Below the pieces are notes generated by a model, which saw only the letters and a program-made list of their open reading frames with translations, did not search any database and had not been told where the DNA came from. Both the position numbers and the translations under genes were made by a program. Of a DNA stretch of 63,982 bases, positions 18,262 through 26,717 are shown piece after piece (the first letter of the stretch is position 1; every line of letters starts with the position of its first letter). This DNA is from Fibrobacter sp. (lineage in GTDB: Bacteria; Fibrobacterota; Fibrobacteria; Fibrobacterales; Fibrobacteraceae). The stretch spans positions 1 to 63,982 of the forward strand of contig JAKSIG010000015.1 in the NCBI GenBank assembly GCA_024398955.1, in the 5' to 3' direction.

Positions 18262-19137
18262 ATGACCCATACGGAACTTGTCAAGAAACTTTTTGAAAAT
18301 CAGGACTTGAAGTATAAGGATTTCCATCTGCCCTTGGTGCCGGGGATTTCCAGCGATTCCCTTATCGGGGTGAGGGTCCCTCTACTGCGAAAGCTGGCCA
18401 AGGAATTTTTTGGTACTGCTAAAACTTCGGACAAGTCGCAGGCTGTGACCGCGCGGACCGTTGGTGGGGCAATTGCACAGTCTGCTGGATGTTCCGTCGC
18501 GCCGGATGTGGCCAAGTTCATGGACTCGCTTCCCCACAAGTACTTCGAGGAAAACCATATCCATTCTATGCTGTTGGAACACATCAAGGATTTTGACGAG
18601 TGCCTTGCCCGTACGGAACAGTTTTTGCCCTACATTGACAACTGGGCCATTTGCGATGGCAAGAAGCCCCGCGCCCTGCTGAAGGATGTTCCGCAATTCC
18701 TGAAGCGTATTCAGGCGTGGGTCAAGTCGGACCATCCCTATGTGGTGCGGTTCGGCATCAACATGCTGATGGACTTGTTCCTGGATGACCATTACGACCC
18801 GAAGTTTTTGAAGTGGGTGGCCGCTGTGGATACGGCCAAGTTCAGGTCGCTACCGGAAGGGGCTCCAAGTGGGCCGGCCGCGGTGATGGCGCCGAACCCG
18901 AGGGTGGCTGCTGCAACTCCCGCAGGCGTTACGCTTGCGAATCCCGAATACTACGTGCAGATGGAAGTGGCCTGGTATTTCGCTACCGCCCTTGCAAAAC
19001 AGTGGGACGACGCTGTGCCTTATATTGAAAAGCGTAAGCTGGACCCGTGGACTCACAACAAGGCCATCCAGAAATCTATCGAAAGCTTCCGCGTGACCGA
19101 CGAGCACAAGGCCTATTTGCGTACGCTGAAGGTTTAA
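18262..19137 (+). CDS. AlkD-like DNA alkylation repair protein
   Basis: A 291-residue alpha-helical repeat protein of the DNA alkylation repair (AlkD) family, which removes bulky or cationic alkyl-bases without base flipping. Landmarks are GVRVPLLRKLAKEF, EENHIHSMLLEHI, NWAICD, VVRFGINMLMDLFL and the last helix pair ending THNKAIQKSIES. Residues about 195-222 are an unusual Ala/Pro/Gly-rich insertion between helices, rich in APNPRVAAATPAGV-like sequence. It is a lone gene. Confidence 0.85.
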   Translation: MTHTELVKKLFENQDLKYKDFHLPLVPGISSDSLIGVRVPLLRKLAKEFFGTAKTSDKSQAVTARTVGGAIAQSAGCSVAPDVAKFMDSLPHKYFEENHIHSMLLEHIKDFDECLARTEQFLPYIDNWAICDGKKPRALLKDVPQFLKRIQAWVKSDHPYVVRFGINMLMDLFLDDHYDPKFLKWVAAVDTAKFRSLPEGAPSGPAAVMAPNPRVAAATPAGVTLANPEYYVQMEVAWYFATALAKQWDDAVPYIEKRKLDPWTHNKAIQKSIESFRVTDEHKAYLRTLKV

Positions 19138-19171
19138 ATATCCGTGATTTGATGCCAATTTTTGATTTTTG

Positions 19172-19387
19172 TGTCACTGAATTGAAAAAAAAGTTTGTTT
19201 AGTGACAAAAATTTTGAATAAAGTAACTAAAATTTAGCCTGTGTCACGGGAATTATGTCACTAAAAGAACGGTGTGGCTGATTTGGTGACAATTTGAGTT
19301 GGCGTAAACTCTTAAAAATGTTAGTTTGATTTTGTACAACATAATATTTTTGTCACTAACTTTAAAAAAAGAGCCTTTTGGTGACAA
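19172..19387. promoter_or_regulatory. Cluster of seven GTGACA/TGTCAC motifs
   Basis: The gene-free stretch 19138-19438 contains seven copies of the hexamer GTGACA or its complement (at about 19173, 19202, 19232, 19256, 19286, 19351, 19381) in alternating orientation. Several share a longer core: TTAGTGACAAAAAT near 19199 is the exact complement of ATTTTTGTCACTAA near 19347. This looks like a multi-site operator or recombination region upstream of the MBL-fold gene. No other content was seen. Confidence 0.5.
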
Positions 19388-19438
19388 AAAATCTCCAAAA
19401 AGCTTGCTGCGCATTCTAAATAGTTACATTTGAGAATC

Positions 19439-20188
19439 ATGTTCCGCGATTTGCAGTCAAGAATCCTTCATCTGCCGGCGTCGATGCCTAGCGAAACAAG
19501 CCCGCTGAGTGCCGATGTATACGCCATTCGAGGCGAGACCGCCTGGTGGATTTTTGACGTGGGCGCCAGCGACGAGGCGGTGGATTTCATCAACAATTTG
19601 CCTTGCGATGTTTCTGCGGGAGAACTTCTTGAGGGAACTGCGCCACGCTTGCATCAAGATGCCGTGTCCTTCAAGAAAAATATCATCATTTCCCATTTCC
19701 ATCGGGACCACTTCTTCAACCTTTCGCGGGTTCATTTTGATAACCTTTTCGTTGGACGCGAGACCATCCGCCATTGCGACGAGAACATTCGCGCCCGCAG
19801 CGGCACTCAGGTTGTGGAATCGCCCTTGCAGTTTGAAGATGGCATTCAGATTCTAATTGACCCAATTCCCAGCAGTCACGCCAAAGGTTCCCTGATGCTC
19901 ACTGTAGGCGACGATGTATCCGATCGCGATTGCTGCGGTGAGCAGTCCCGTGGCGCTATCGCTTTCCTGGGAGATTCCACTTACCCTACGGTAAATCATA
20001 ACGGTCCCGATTTTTACAATGTACAACTGCTTTACCAGCAGATTCAATTCCTGAAGGGATGTCTTGCCCAGCGCTTTGTCATGAGCCATCGCCGTTTCTC
20101 CCCGCGAGAAAAGGAAACGGTTCTGCAACTTCTGGAAAATTTTTATGCCATGCGGCAATCCCATAAGAATGTGATTGAAGTCCCTTAA
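19439..20188 (+). CDS. MBL-fold metallohydrolase
   Basis: A 249-residue protein with a metallo-beta-lactamase fold. The metal-binding motif is SHFHRDHFFN (HxHxDH) near residue 88-93. Earlier strands carry DVYAIRG and WWIFDVGAS; later SHAKGSL supplies another histidine, FLGDSTYP the bridging aspartate, and MSHRRFSPRE a further histidine. Substrate unknown. ATG 19439 is preferred over TTG 19430; neither has a good RBS. The GTGACA motif cluster upstream may control it. Confidence 0.8.
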   Translation: MFRDLQSRILHLPASMPSETSPLSADVYAIRGETAWWIFDVGASDEAVDFINNLPCDVSAGELLEGTAPRLHQDAVSFKKNIIISHFHRDHFFNLSRVHFDNLFVGRETIRHCDENIRARSGTQVVESPLQFEDGIQILIDPIPSSHAKGSLMLTVGDDVSDRDCCGEQSRGAIAFLGDSTYPTVNHNGPDFYNVQLLYQQIQFLKGCLAQRFVMSHRRFSPREKETVLQLLENFYAMRQSHKNVIEVP

Positions 20189-20218
20189 TAATTTTTACTA
20201 AAAAAATGGATGTACTTT

Positions 20219-20243
20219 GTCGCCTCTGGGGCGACCTTTTCTT
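20219..20243 (+). terminator. Intrinsic terminator after the MBL-fold gene
   Basis: GTCGCC (20219-20224) pairs with GGCGAC (20230-20235), loop TCTGG, followed by CTTTTCTTT. Confidence 0.8.
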
Positions 20244-20369
20244 TATTCCTATAGTCTAAATTTCTTGAGAAGAAATGGTGATTGTAAAACGAACGTTATT
20301 GTTATACGTTTTTTTATCCCAGTTGACAAATGCAATTTTTGTGACGATAGGAAGGAAAAAGGAGTCTTT

Positions 20370-21326
20370 ATGACAGAACATGAAAAGAAAATGAAGGAAG
20401 TTTTCCGCAAGGCCGCAAGCAACATGTGTAGAGGCGAACTGGAAGGCGAGACGGCCCAAAAAGAACAGAAGGCTTCTCTTAAGCGAGATACCTGCCTTCT
20501 GGGGGCTATCGCTGGCGATACCATCGGGGCTCCCTACGAATTTGACTGCAACAACATCAAGACCACGGAATTCCCGCTGTTCAATCGTGCGTCGGAATGG
20601 ACCGATGACAGCGTCATGACGGTGGCTGTGGCGGAAGCGGTAATGGCTGGATTCGCGGGCGACCACCCCGATGCTTGCAAACCTGACCCCGCCCTTACCG
20701 AAAAGGCCATGGTCTCTTCTATGCAAAAGTGGGGGCAGGCATTCCCCTATGCAGGCTACGGCAGCAATTTCCGCTATTGGCTGGTAGATAAAAATCCAAA
20801 GCCCTACAACAGCTGGGGAAACGGTTCCGCCATGCGAGTGTCTGCAGTTGGCTGGGCCTACGACACCCTGGAAGAAGTAGAGAAGTTTGCAGAAATTTCT
20901 GCCCGCGTCACCCATAATCATCCTGAAGGAATCAATGGGGCGAAGGCTGTTGCCGCCGCCATCTTCCTGGGTCGTGCTGGTAAGTCCAAGGCTGAAATTT
21001 TGGACTATGTGGAAAAAACTTATGGCTATCCTATTAGCCAGATGACTTGCGACGAAATTCGCCCCGCTTATCATATGGATGAATCCTGCCAGAATACGGT
21101 GCCACAGGCTTTCTGCGCCTTCCGCGAAGGGAACTCCTTCGAGGAAGTAGCCCGCCTGGCTGTTTCGTTGGGCGGCGACAGCGATACCCTCTGCTGTATC
21201 GCCTGCGCCATGGCCGAAGCTGTCTACGGCATTCCTGCAGAAATCCAGCAGGAGACCGTCAACCGCCTGGATGAACGAATGTTGAAAGCTCTCGTCCGTT
21301 TCCAGGATTTCGTGGCTTGCAAGTAA
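20370..21326 (+). CDS. ADP-ribosylglycohydrolase (DraG family)
   Basis: A 318-residue enzyme of the DraG/ARH family, which hydrolyses ADP-ribose from proteins or small molecules using two Mg ions. Metal-ligand motifs are intact: GAIAGDTIGAPYEF, SEWTDDSVMT (TDD), and C-terminal GGDSDTLCCIACAMAEA (GGDSDT). ATG 20370 follows AAAAAGGAG; the frame extends upstream but that part is non-coding in character. The 181-bp upstream gap holds a terminator and AAACGAACGTT at 20287. Confidence 0.93.
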   Translation: MTEHEKKMKEVFRKAASNMCRGELEGETAQKEQKASLKRDTCLLGAIAGDTIGAPYEFDCNNIKTTEFPLFNRASEWTDDSVMTVAVAEAVMAGFAGDHPDACKPDPALTEKAMVSSMQKWGQAFPYAGYGSNFRYWLVDKNPKPYNSWGNGSAMRVSAVGWAYDTLEEVEKFAEISARVTHNHPEGINGAKAVAAAIFLGRAGKSKAEILDYVEKTYGYPISQMTCDEIRPAYHMDESCQNTVPQAFCAFREGNSFEEVARLAVSLGGDSDTLCCIACAMAEAVYGIPAEIQQETVNRLDERMLKALVRFQDFVACK

Positions 21327-21351
21327 GACGGAACCATTTTATATTTGGGCC

Positions 21352-22347
21352 ATGCTTAAAGTAATCAGGGCGGTGACCCGTTTTCTTTCCACCTATACGT
21401 CTCTTTTTGTAATCGCCTGCGCGGTGGTTGCCTTCTTTGCTCCTGTCACTTTCGCCTGGGTTCGCGGCAATGTATCTTCCGTGATTCTCGGAATCATCAT
21501 GCTGTCCATGGGCTTGACCCTTCGCATTGAAGATTTCAAGAACTTGGCGAAGCGCCCGCTGGATATTTGTGCTGGCGCCTTGGCTCAGTACACCATCATG
21601 CCGCTGGTTGCCCTGTGCCTTACGAAAGTTTTCGGACTGGATCCGTATCTCGCTGTAGGTATCATTCTGGTGGGCTGCTGCCCCGGCGGCGTCTCCAGTA
21701 ATGTGATGAGCTACCTGGCGAAGGGCGATGTGGCTTTCTCCGTGGGAATGACGACCGTCAGCACCTTGCTCGCTCCCATCATGACTCCGCTGCTAGTCTT
21801 GTGGCTTGCGGACACCAGCATCAATGTGAATGCGGTGGGCATGTTCCTGAACATTCTCTATGTGACCATCGGCCCCGTGATGATCGGTTTTCTCTGCAAT
21901 CACTTTTTTGGACATCGCGACGGATTCAAGGAACTGCAGGCCAACATGCCAAGTGTCAGTGTCATTGGACTTGCGCTTATTGTGGGTGGCGTTATCGTGA
22001 CGGTTCGCCCTCATTTGCTGGCAAACGGTGTAACCCTTTTGTTGCTGGTGCTTGCTGTGGTGTTCTGCCATAATGCGCTGGGCTATGTGCTGGGTTATAG
22101 CGTGGGACGCGTCCTTAAGTTCAGCACCGCCAAGAAGCGTACCGTCGCTATTGAAGTTGGCGTGCAAAATGCGGGAATGGCTACAGTCCTCGCTGCAGGA
22201 TTTTTCGCCAATCCCGAAAATATTGCGGCCCATCCTGAAGCCGCCCTATGTGTGGTTCCCTGCGCTATCAGCTGCGCCTACCATTCCATTAGCGGTACGG
22301 TTCTTGCAGGAATCTTTGCAAAACTGGACAAGAAAAAATCCAAATGA
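21352..22347 (+). CDS. BASS-family transporter (PanS-like)
   Basis: A 331-residue membrane protein with about nine helices and the bile acid:sodium symporter signature. SMGLTLRIEDF, VGCCPGGVSSNVMSYLAKGD and EVGVQNAGMATVLA are the characteristic conserved segments around the two helix crossovers and sodium sites. The closest characterised relatives export or import ketopantoate/pantoate (PanS), but the substrate here is not provable. It begins 25 bp after the DraG gene and may be cotranscribed. Confidence 0.9.
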   Translation: MLKVIRAVTRFLSTYTSLFVIACAVVAFFAPVTFAWVRGNVSSVILGIIMLSMGLTLRIEDFKNLAKRPLDICAGALAQYTIMPLVALCLTKVFGLDPYLAVGIILVGCCPGGVSSNVMSYLAKGDVAFSVGMTTVSTLLAPIMTPLLVLWLADTSINVNAVGMFLNILYVTIGPVMIGFLCNHFFGHRDGFKELQANMPSVSVIGLALIVGGVIVTVRPHLLANGVTLLLLVLAVVFCHNALGYVLGYSVGRVLKFSTAKKRTVAIEVGVQNAGMATVLAAGFFANPENIAAHPEAALCVVPCAISCAYHSISGTVLAGIFAKLDKKKSK

Positions 22348-22397
22348 TTTTTATAAAAATTGCAGTGTAAAAATGCAATCTTTATAGATTTATTAAA

Positions 22398-22424
22398 AAA
22401 GGCTCGCGAAAATGCGGGCCTTTC
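22398..22424. terminator. Bidirectional terminator
   Basis: AAAGGCTCGC (22398-22407) pairs over 10 bp (one G-U) with GCGGGCCTTT (22414-22423); A run before, T-rich after. It separates the convergent BASS and FocA/NirC genes. Confidence 0.85.
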
Positions 22425-22444
22425 CTGTATAAAATTTAGGTTGT

Positions 22445-23104
22445 TTACTGAGCTTCTTTGTTGATGTTCACGCTGGCGTAGCAGACGGCGCATCCGCCGA
22501 TCAGGTTGCCTACGGTAATCACTGCCAGTCGCAACAAGGTGCTGCCGATTTCTGCGGCGCCGCCAAAAGCCGCGACGTTTCCAGCAACATTCCCATCCGC
22601 AATGCCACCTGTGATTTCCTTGATGATGGCGAAGGCGAAGTAGAACATGTCGGCAATGCAGTGCTCGAAACCGCACAGGATAAAGCCCATGACGGGAAGC
22701 ACGACAATTAGCGGATTGCTGCAGCGCTTGTAGCCTTCTACGGCGATGAACATGAGCATGCCGCAGAATGCGCCCAGGATCAAAAGGCTCAGCAGGTTGT
22801 CGTTATGCTTGACCGCAACCAGGGCGCCTGTGCTGATGGTAAGTCGGGTGGCGGCTACGGTTGCCGCGCCCAGGCAGGTGCCGATCAGGTTGCCCAGCCA
22901 GACCTTGCCCAGATACTTCAGGTAATCCAGGTTCCTGTTGGTGGAAAGATAGCCCACCTTGCCGGTAAACAAATCAAATTTCAGCAGGATAATGGTGTAA
23001 AGACCCAGGGAAAACAGGAATGTTCCCGCAATCTTGTTGTCGACGGATAGGAAGCTTACGCATCCTACGCTAATCATGAGGCCGGCAAAAATTGACTTAA
23101 TCAT
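22445..23104 (-). CDS. Formate/nitrite transporter family channel (FocA/NirC)
   Basis: A 219-residue protein with six hydrophobic helices, a length close to FNT minimum. Conserved segments are KVWLGNLIGTCLGA, the GFEHCIADMFY motif (in FocA a GFEHxxAN signature near the central histidine) and the last helix LAVITVGNLIGG. FNT pentamers conduct formate, nitrite or hydrosulphide. Substrate here cannot be told; formate is plausible for an anaerobic fermenter. Confidence 0.9.
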   Translation of the reverse strand: MIKSIFAGLMISVGCVSFLSVDNKIAGTFLFSLGLYTIILLKFDLFTGKVGYLSTNRNLDYLKYLGKVWLGNLIGTCLGAATVAATRLTISTGALVAVKHNDNLLSLLILGAFCGMLMFIAVEGYKRCSNPLIVVLPVMGFILCGFEHCIADMFYFAFAIIKEITGGIADGNVAGNVAAFGGAAEIGSTLLRLAVITVGNLIGGCAVCYASVNINKEAQ

Positions 23105-23122
23105 AATCTAAAGTTACAAAAT

Positions 23123-23157
23123 AAAAGCGCTTGCGATTTTGCCGCAAGCGCTTTTTT
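23123..23157 (-). terminator. Terminator downstream of the GH43 gene
   Basis: A perfect 13-bp stem AAAAGCGCTTGCG (23123-23135) and CGCAAGCGCTTTT (23143-23155), with A and T runs on either side. It ends the leftward GH43 transcript and separates it from the FocA/NirC gene. Confidence 0.88.
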
Positions 23158-23189
23158 GATAGATGTTTTAGAGAGAGAAAGTTTGTATG

Positions 23190-26156
23190 CTATTTCATTC
23201 GGATTTTTTTGCCCAAAATGTTGAAGTATCGTGTTCCGCGGGAACTTTCGTTACGCAGCTGGATGGAGTTTCTGTTGCGTTCCATAGTCCAGTCGGATTG
23301 CTTGACGGATGAATTCCGGAAATCGCAAATGCTTGTCGTTGTTGAGTCTTCAGAACCCTCAGGCGGTGTCACGACGGTCGTGTCTGCGGGAGTTTCTTCG
23401 GTTTCCTGGGGATCCTTTGACGGAACTTCAGGAATTTCAGGAACCTTGGTGGAATCGCCAACGACGCTGTTGGTTGCAATTCGCAGCAGGTCCACGCCGC
23501 TCTTTTCGCAGGTAAACCCGAAGGCCATTTCGCTCTTGGAAGCGCCCGCATTTACTGCCTGGATGCTGTAACTCTTGCCGTCTGCGGCCGTGACTGTAGA
23601 GTTGTATGTTACTGCATCGCCCTTGCGGGAAATGTTCATGGAAACGTTAGCCCGCTGCATGATGGCGCTAAAGTCATCCCAGTTCCAGTCATACTTGAAA
23701 TCAAATGTTCCCGTATTGTCAAGAGCGTAGGCGTCGGCGCGAAGCAATGTGGTCTTGCCATCTGCGGTGGCGCGGACGATGTAGTTGTCCCAATTCTCGG
23801 AACCGGCGCCGTTGCCGTAGTTTCTGAAATTGAAGGTTACGTTGAAGTCGCCGCTTGCCTTGTAGTCGGAACTCTTTAGGGCGTTGAAGCCTGCGTTATA
23901 GACGCCGCCTGCGTCAAGTGTTCCCACAAAGACGCGGTCGCCCTGGGAGCCGTATGCGATGCGGCTTACGTCCAGATATGCGGCGTCAACCCCTAGGTAA
24001 ATGTCGTAATTGCCGGATGGTGCGTTGGTGGCGGACACGCGATACACCAACTCGTCGGCGCAGTTCTTGCCAGCGACGCCAGAGACTCCTGCGGTTCCTG
24101 CGGCGCAACTTGCATCCTGCAGGAATGCGTAAACGTTAATGACGCTTCCGTCCTTCACCGCGCGGACCTTCACCTTGGCGTTCTTGAACATGGTCCTGAA
24201 TTTTTCCCAGTCGGAGCCCCAGGAACCGTAATAGCCCACGTTGCTTCCGCTGAAGGTTTCTACGGAGTAGGCATCGGAACGCAGGTACCAGGAGCTTTCG
24301 CCATTCTTAAATGCAAGAACCCAGTTGTTCCAGTTTTCCTTCGCTTCCGTGTAGTTGGTAAAGTCGAATTCCGCAACAAAGTCGCCGGACACGCTGACCT
24401 TGGCGAAGTCGTCGTAGGCATCCCAGGCGGTCTTCATGTCCTTAGTGCCCACAACCTTCTTGCTTTCGAAGTAGCGAGTTTCGTTCACGGTTTCCGTCTT
24501 GGGAACGCGATAGCCCCACAATGCACGAGAACCGTTCTTGTTCATGGCGGAGAAGGTGACCGTAACCTTGCCTACATCATTCTGGGACTGTTCCAGCACG
24601 ACGCCTTCAAAGGTGGTGTTGTTCATTTCGAGAGTGATGTACTGGCGACCCTTGGCGAAGTCGTATTTCCAGGTGCCAGTATAGGCGCCCGTAACGGAAC
24701 CGTCGGCGTTCAGCTGTAAACTTTTTTCTGTGTTGATGGGGAGCTTGCCGTCGCCCTGGGCGTAAGGTTCGTGCATGATGATCTTGTAGGCGCCTGCAAT
24801 TTCGGATTCGTTGAATGCCTTGGCCGTCATGCCGAAGCCCACCTTGTATTCAAAAGGTGCAGCCACGATCCAGCCCATCTTATTGAAGTAAAGCTGGTGG
24901 GTCTCCACGTTGTGCCAGGGCGTTCCGTTATCCATCTTGCGGTGGTAAATCAGGTACATGGAACCGTCTTCGTCACGGAGCAGGGAATTGTGCCCGTCCG
25001 CGATTTCGGCGTTACCGTCTGGCCAGAAACTCCACTTGTAATTCTGGATAATGGGGAAGCCGTAATCCGTATTGGTTCCGTAGTTATAGATGTACTTGCT
25101 GAAAAGTGCAGAGGTTCCGTCTACATCCACATAGGGCCCCTTCACGTCCTTGCTGCGGAAGACTCGCATGGTGTAGCCGCCGTCGGGGCTGTAGAAACCG
25201 TAGCTAATGAACAGATAGTAGTAGCCGTTACCATCAGCATCCTTGAAATACTGGATGTAGGAACCTTCGCCGCTCACATAGTAACCGCCGCCAACGTGAA
25301 TGCCCATGTACTGGTCGCTGGTCATGGCGCTCTTGAAGGCGGTTCCCTGCCACTTGGTTTCGTACTTGTAGCTGTAATCGCGAAGGCCCGTGGCCTCGTC
25401 CAGCTTCAGCAAGAAGAGGCCGCCGCTCCAGGAACCGTAAAGCATCCAGAGGATTCCGTCTTCGTCATAGAAAACGTTGGGGTCGATGGCGCTGACGCCG
25501 TAGCCGCCGTCCCACTTACCCAAGTTGGTAACGCCGTTATTTGCCATATAGTAGCGGCTGTCGATGGTTGCGGAACCTGTCACCTTCTGGTAATCCAGAT
25601 TGCCGGCCTTGCCTGCGGATTGTGTGTCCATGCCGCCATAGACTACGGTGCCCACGTATTCGTAGGGACCTTCAATCTTGCTGGAAGTATGGAGCACGAC
25701 GGAACTCATCCAGTCGTCGCCATTGATGGAAGTGTAAAGACACCACTTGCCCAACTTCTTGTTCCAGATGATGTCCGGAGCCCACATGTTGCCCTTCACG
25801 GCATCGCTGGTTTTGTGGCCGGACCAGTCGGCGGCCGCCTTGAATGCATCCAAAAAACTAGATGTCGTTTTTCCTCCGGCACTGAACTTGGGAGTGAATT
25901 CCGTCCAGTTCAGCATGTCCTTGGAAAAGGCGCCGCCATTCTGTGTGCCGAAAATGTAGTAGAACTTTTCGCGGGTCTTGCCGGCATCGTTTTCCGGATA
26001 GGAATTGCCTGCAGCGTCCTTGTAGACGATGACCACCGACGGATCGTGAACCGCCACGGAACTGGCGTCCGCCTCGGTGGCGGAAAATGCCGTGAAGGCC
26101 GTTGCGGACAGCGCCAGGGCCGATACCGCGGCCCTTAAATTCTTGAAAATACCCAT
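23190..26156 (-). CDS. Secreted GH43 family glycoside hydrolase, arabinanase-like
   Basis: A 988-residue exported enzyme. The signal peptide (MGIFKNLRAAVSALALSATAFTAFSA) is followed by a five-bladed propeller GH43 domain (residues about 35-450). Catalytic candidates are the general-base Asp in VHDPSVV, the pKa-modulating Asp in AIDPNVFYDEDG and the acid Glu in SGEGSYIQYF. Two related beta-sandwich modules follow (each with SGDF, ENWxN and LRxDAY blocks). A Pro/Glu/Thr linker then leads to a short basic C-terminal tail ending FNILGKKIRMK, reminiscent of Fibrobacter or type IX sorting tails. It probably cleaves arabinan side chains of pectin. An alternative start is ATG 26165. Confidence 0.9.
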   Translation of the reverse strand: MGIFKNLRAAVSALALSATAFTAFSATEADASSVAVHDPSVVIVYKDAAGNSYPENDAGKTREKFYYIFGTQNGGAFSKDMLNWTEFTPKFSAGGKTTSSFLDAFKAAADWSGHKTSDAVKGNMWAPDIIWNKKLGKWCLYTSINGDDWMSSVVLHTSSKIEGPYEYVGTVVYGGMDTQSAGKAGNLDYQKVTGSATIDSRYYMANNGVTNLGKWDGGYGVSAIDPNVFYDEDGILWMLYGSWSGGLFLLKLDEATGLRDYSYKYETKWQGTAFKSAMTSDQYMGIHVGGGYYVSGEGSYIQYFKDADGNGYYYLFISYGFYSPDGGYTMRVFRSKDVKGPYVDVDGTSALFSKYIYNYGTNTDYGFPIIQNYKWSFWPDGNAEIADGHNSLLRDEDGSMYLIYHRKMDNGTPWHNVETHQLYFNKMGWIVAAPFEYKVGFGMTAKAFNESEIAGAYKIIMHEPYAQGDGKLPINTEKSLQLNADGSVTGAYTGTWKYDFAKGRQYITLEMNNTTFEGVVLEQSQNDVGKVTVTFSAMNKNGSRALWGYRVPKTETVNETRYFESKKVVGTKDMKTAWDAYDDFAKVSVSGDFVAEFDFTNYTEAKENWNNWVLAFKNGESSWYLRSDAYSVETFSGSNVGYYGSWGSDWEKFRTMFKNAKVKVRAVKDGSVINVYAFLQDASCAAGTAGVSGVAGKNCADELVYRVSATNAPSGNYDIYLGVDAAYLDVSRIAYGSQGDRVFVGTLDAGGVYNAGFNALKSSDYKASGDFNVTFNFRNYGNGAGSENWDNYIVRATADGKTTLLRADAYALDNTGTFDFKYDWNWDDFSAIMQRANVSMNISRKGDAVTYNSTVTAADGKSYSIQAVNAGASKSEMAFGFTCEKSGVDLLRIATNSVVGDSTKVPEIPEVPSKDPQETEETPADTTVVTPPEGSEDSTTTSICDFRNSSVKQSDWTMERNRNSIQLRNESSRGTRYFNILGKKIRMK

Positions 26157-26172
26157 AAACACCATATCCCTT

Positions 26173-26230
26173 TGAGGGTACGATTTCCCTTACCCTGTAA
26201 AATACCCTCATTTTGCTTGCTTTTACAGGG
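26173..26230 (-). promoter_or_regulatory. Predicted H-type pseudoknot in the GH43 leader
   Basis: Read on the minus strand, CCCTGTAAAA (26230-26221) pairs perfectly with TTTTACAGGG (26202-26193). The loop of that hairpin ends in TGAGGGTA (26210-26203), the exact complement of TACCCTCA (26180-26173), which immediately precedes the ribosome binding region AAGGGAT and the start codon. The geometry (10-bp stem, 10-nt loop, 8-bp stem, 12-nt loop) is a textbook H-type pseudoknot. It could control translation initiation, as in compact pseudoknot riboswitches. No known class was recognised. Confidence 0.6.
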
Positions 26231-26378
26231 CCGTTAAAGAACGCTGTTGCCTGCAGACAACGGGCTTGCGGGAAACCGCGACGTCGCACATCCCTTGCGT
26301 CCGTCTTTTTAAATGTAGACAAATAATAGTGAAATAGCAATATAAAAATGCAATTTTTATCAAAAATATTGTTTAATG

Positions 26379-26407
26379 TTGACTTTTAATAAAAACATTT
26401 CTAATAT
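26379..26407 (+). promoter_or_regulatory. Promoter of a candidate small RNA
   Basis: TTGACT (26379-26384) and TAATAT (26402-26407) are separated by exactly 17 bp, a strong sigma-70-type match in a region with no plus-strand protein gene. Confidence 0.7.
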
Positions 26408-26412
26408 TAAGG

Positions 26413-26507
26413 ACACTCTCAATGTGGAGTGTTTTGAGAGTGTTAGGTTGGGATGGGTATCCAAAACCAAAAAAAACGCTAGTCCTTAGGGGCTAGCGTT
26501 TTTTTAA
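26413..26507 (+). ncRNA. Candidate small RNA of about 92 nt with own promoter and terminator
   Basis: Starts just after a sigma-70-like promoter and ends at an intrinsic terminator (AACGCTAG 26475-26482 with CTAGCGTT 26493-26500 and a T7 run). Three successive hairpins fill it: ACACTCTC (26413-26420) with GAGAGTGT (26436-26443); GGTT/GGAT (26446-26454) with ATCC/AACC (26459-26468); and the terminator. In the first domain ACACTC can alternatively pair with GAGTGT at 26427-26432, giving two competing folds. No open reading frame. I do not recognise a known family. Confidence 0.65.
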
Positions 26508-26551
26508 AGGGATGGCATCCGTTCCACGGCGAAACACTCGATTCTACTTCT

Positions 26552-26717
26552 TTATAAAAAGATAGCAGTGCCTTAGGAGTTCGTTTTTCCCGCCTTTTTA
26601 AGCTATGGAGCATGGTCAAGCCATGTCAGGGAGCCGCGGGCCTAAACTGTACCAGAAGAGCAACGAGCTTTAATAATACTGTTAGATCGGGCGTTGATCC
26701 GTGAGGATGCCTAGGCT
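26552..26717 (-). ncRNA. Possible structured RNA or long 3' UTR downstream of uvrC
   Basis: The minus strand has a -35/-10 pair TTGTTT (26747-26742) and TATATT (26724-26719) at 17 bp. This precedes about 160 nt able to fold into a long hairpin: CCCGC/GCGGG near 26640 and 26591, an inner CATGG/CCATG with loop CTTGA, and AGCTCGTT with AACGAACT as a lower stem. A T run (CTTTTT) follows near 26555. The size suggests a housekeeping RNA such as 6S, but no diagnostic motif was recognised. Positions 26166-26859 otherwise hold only the leader and the other small RNA described separately. Confidence 0.3.

Noticed and set aside
24771..26138. Plus-strand reading frame of 455 codons opposite the GH43 gene
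   Set aside because: Val/His/Gly-rich antisense translation of a well-recognised secreted enzyme.
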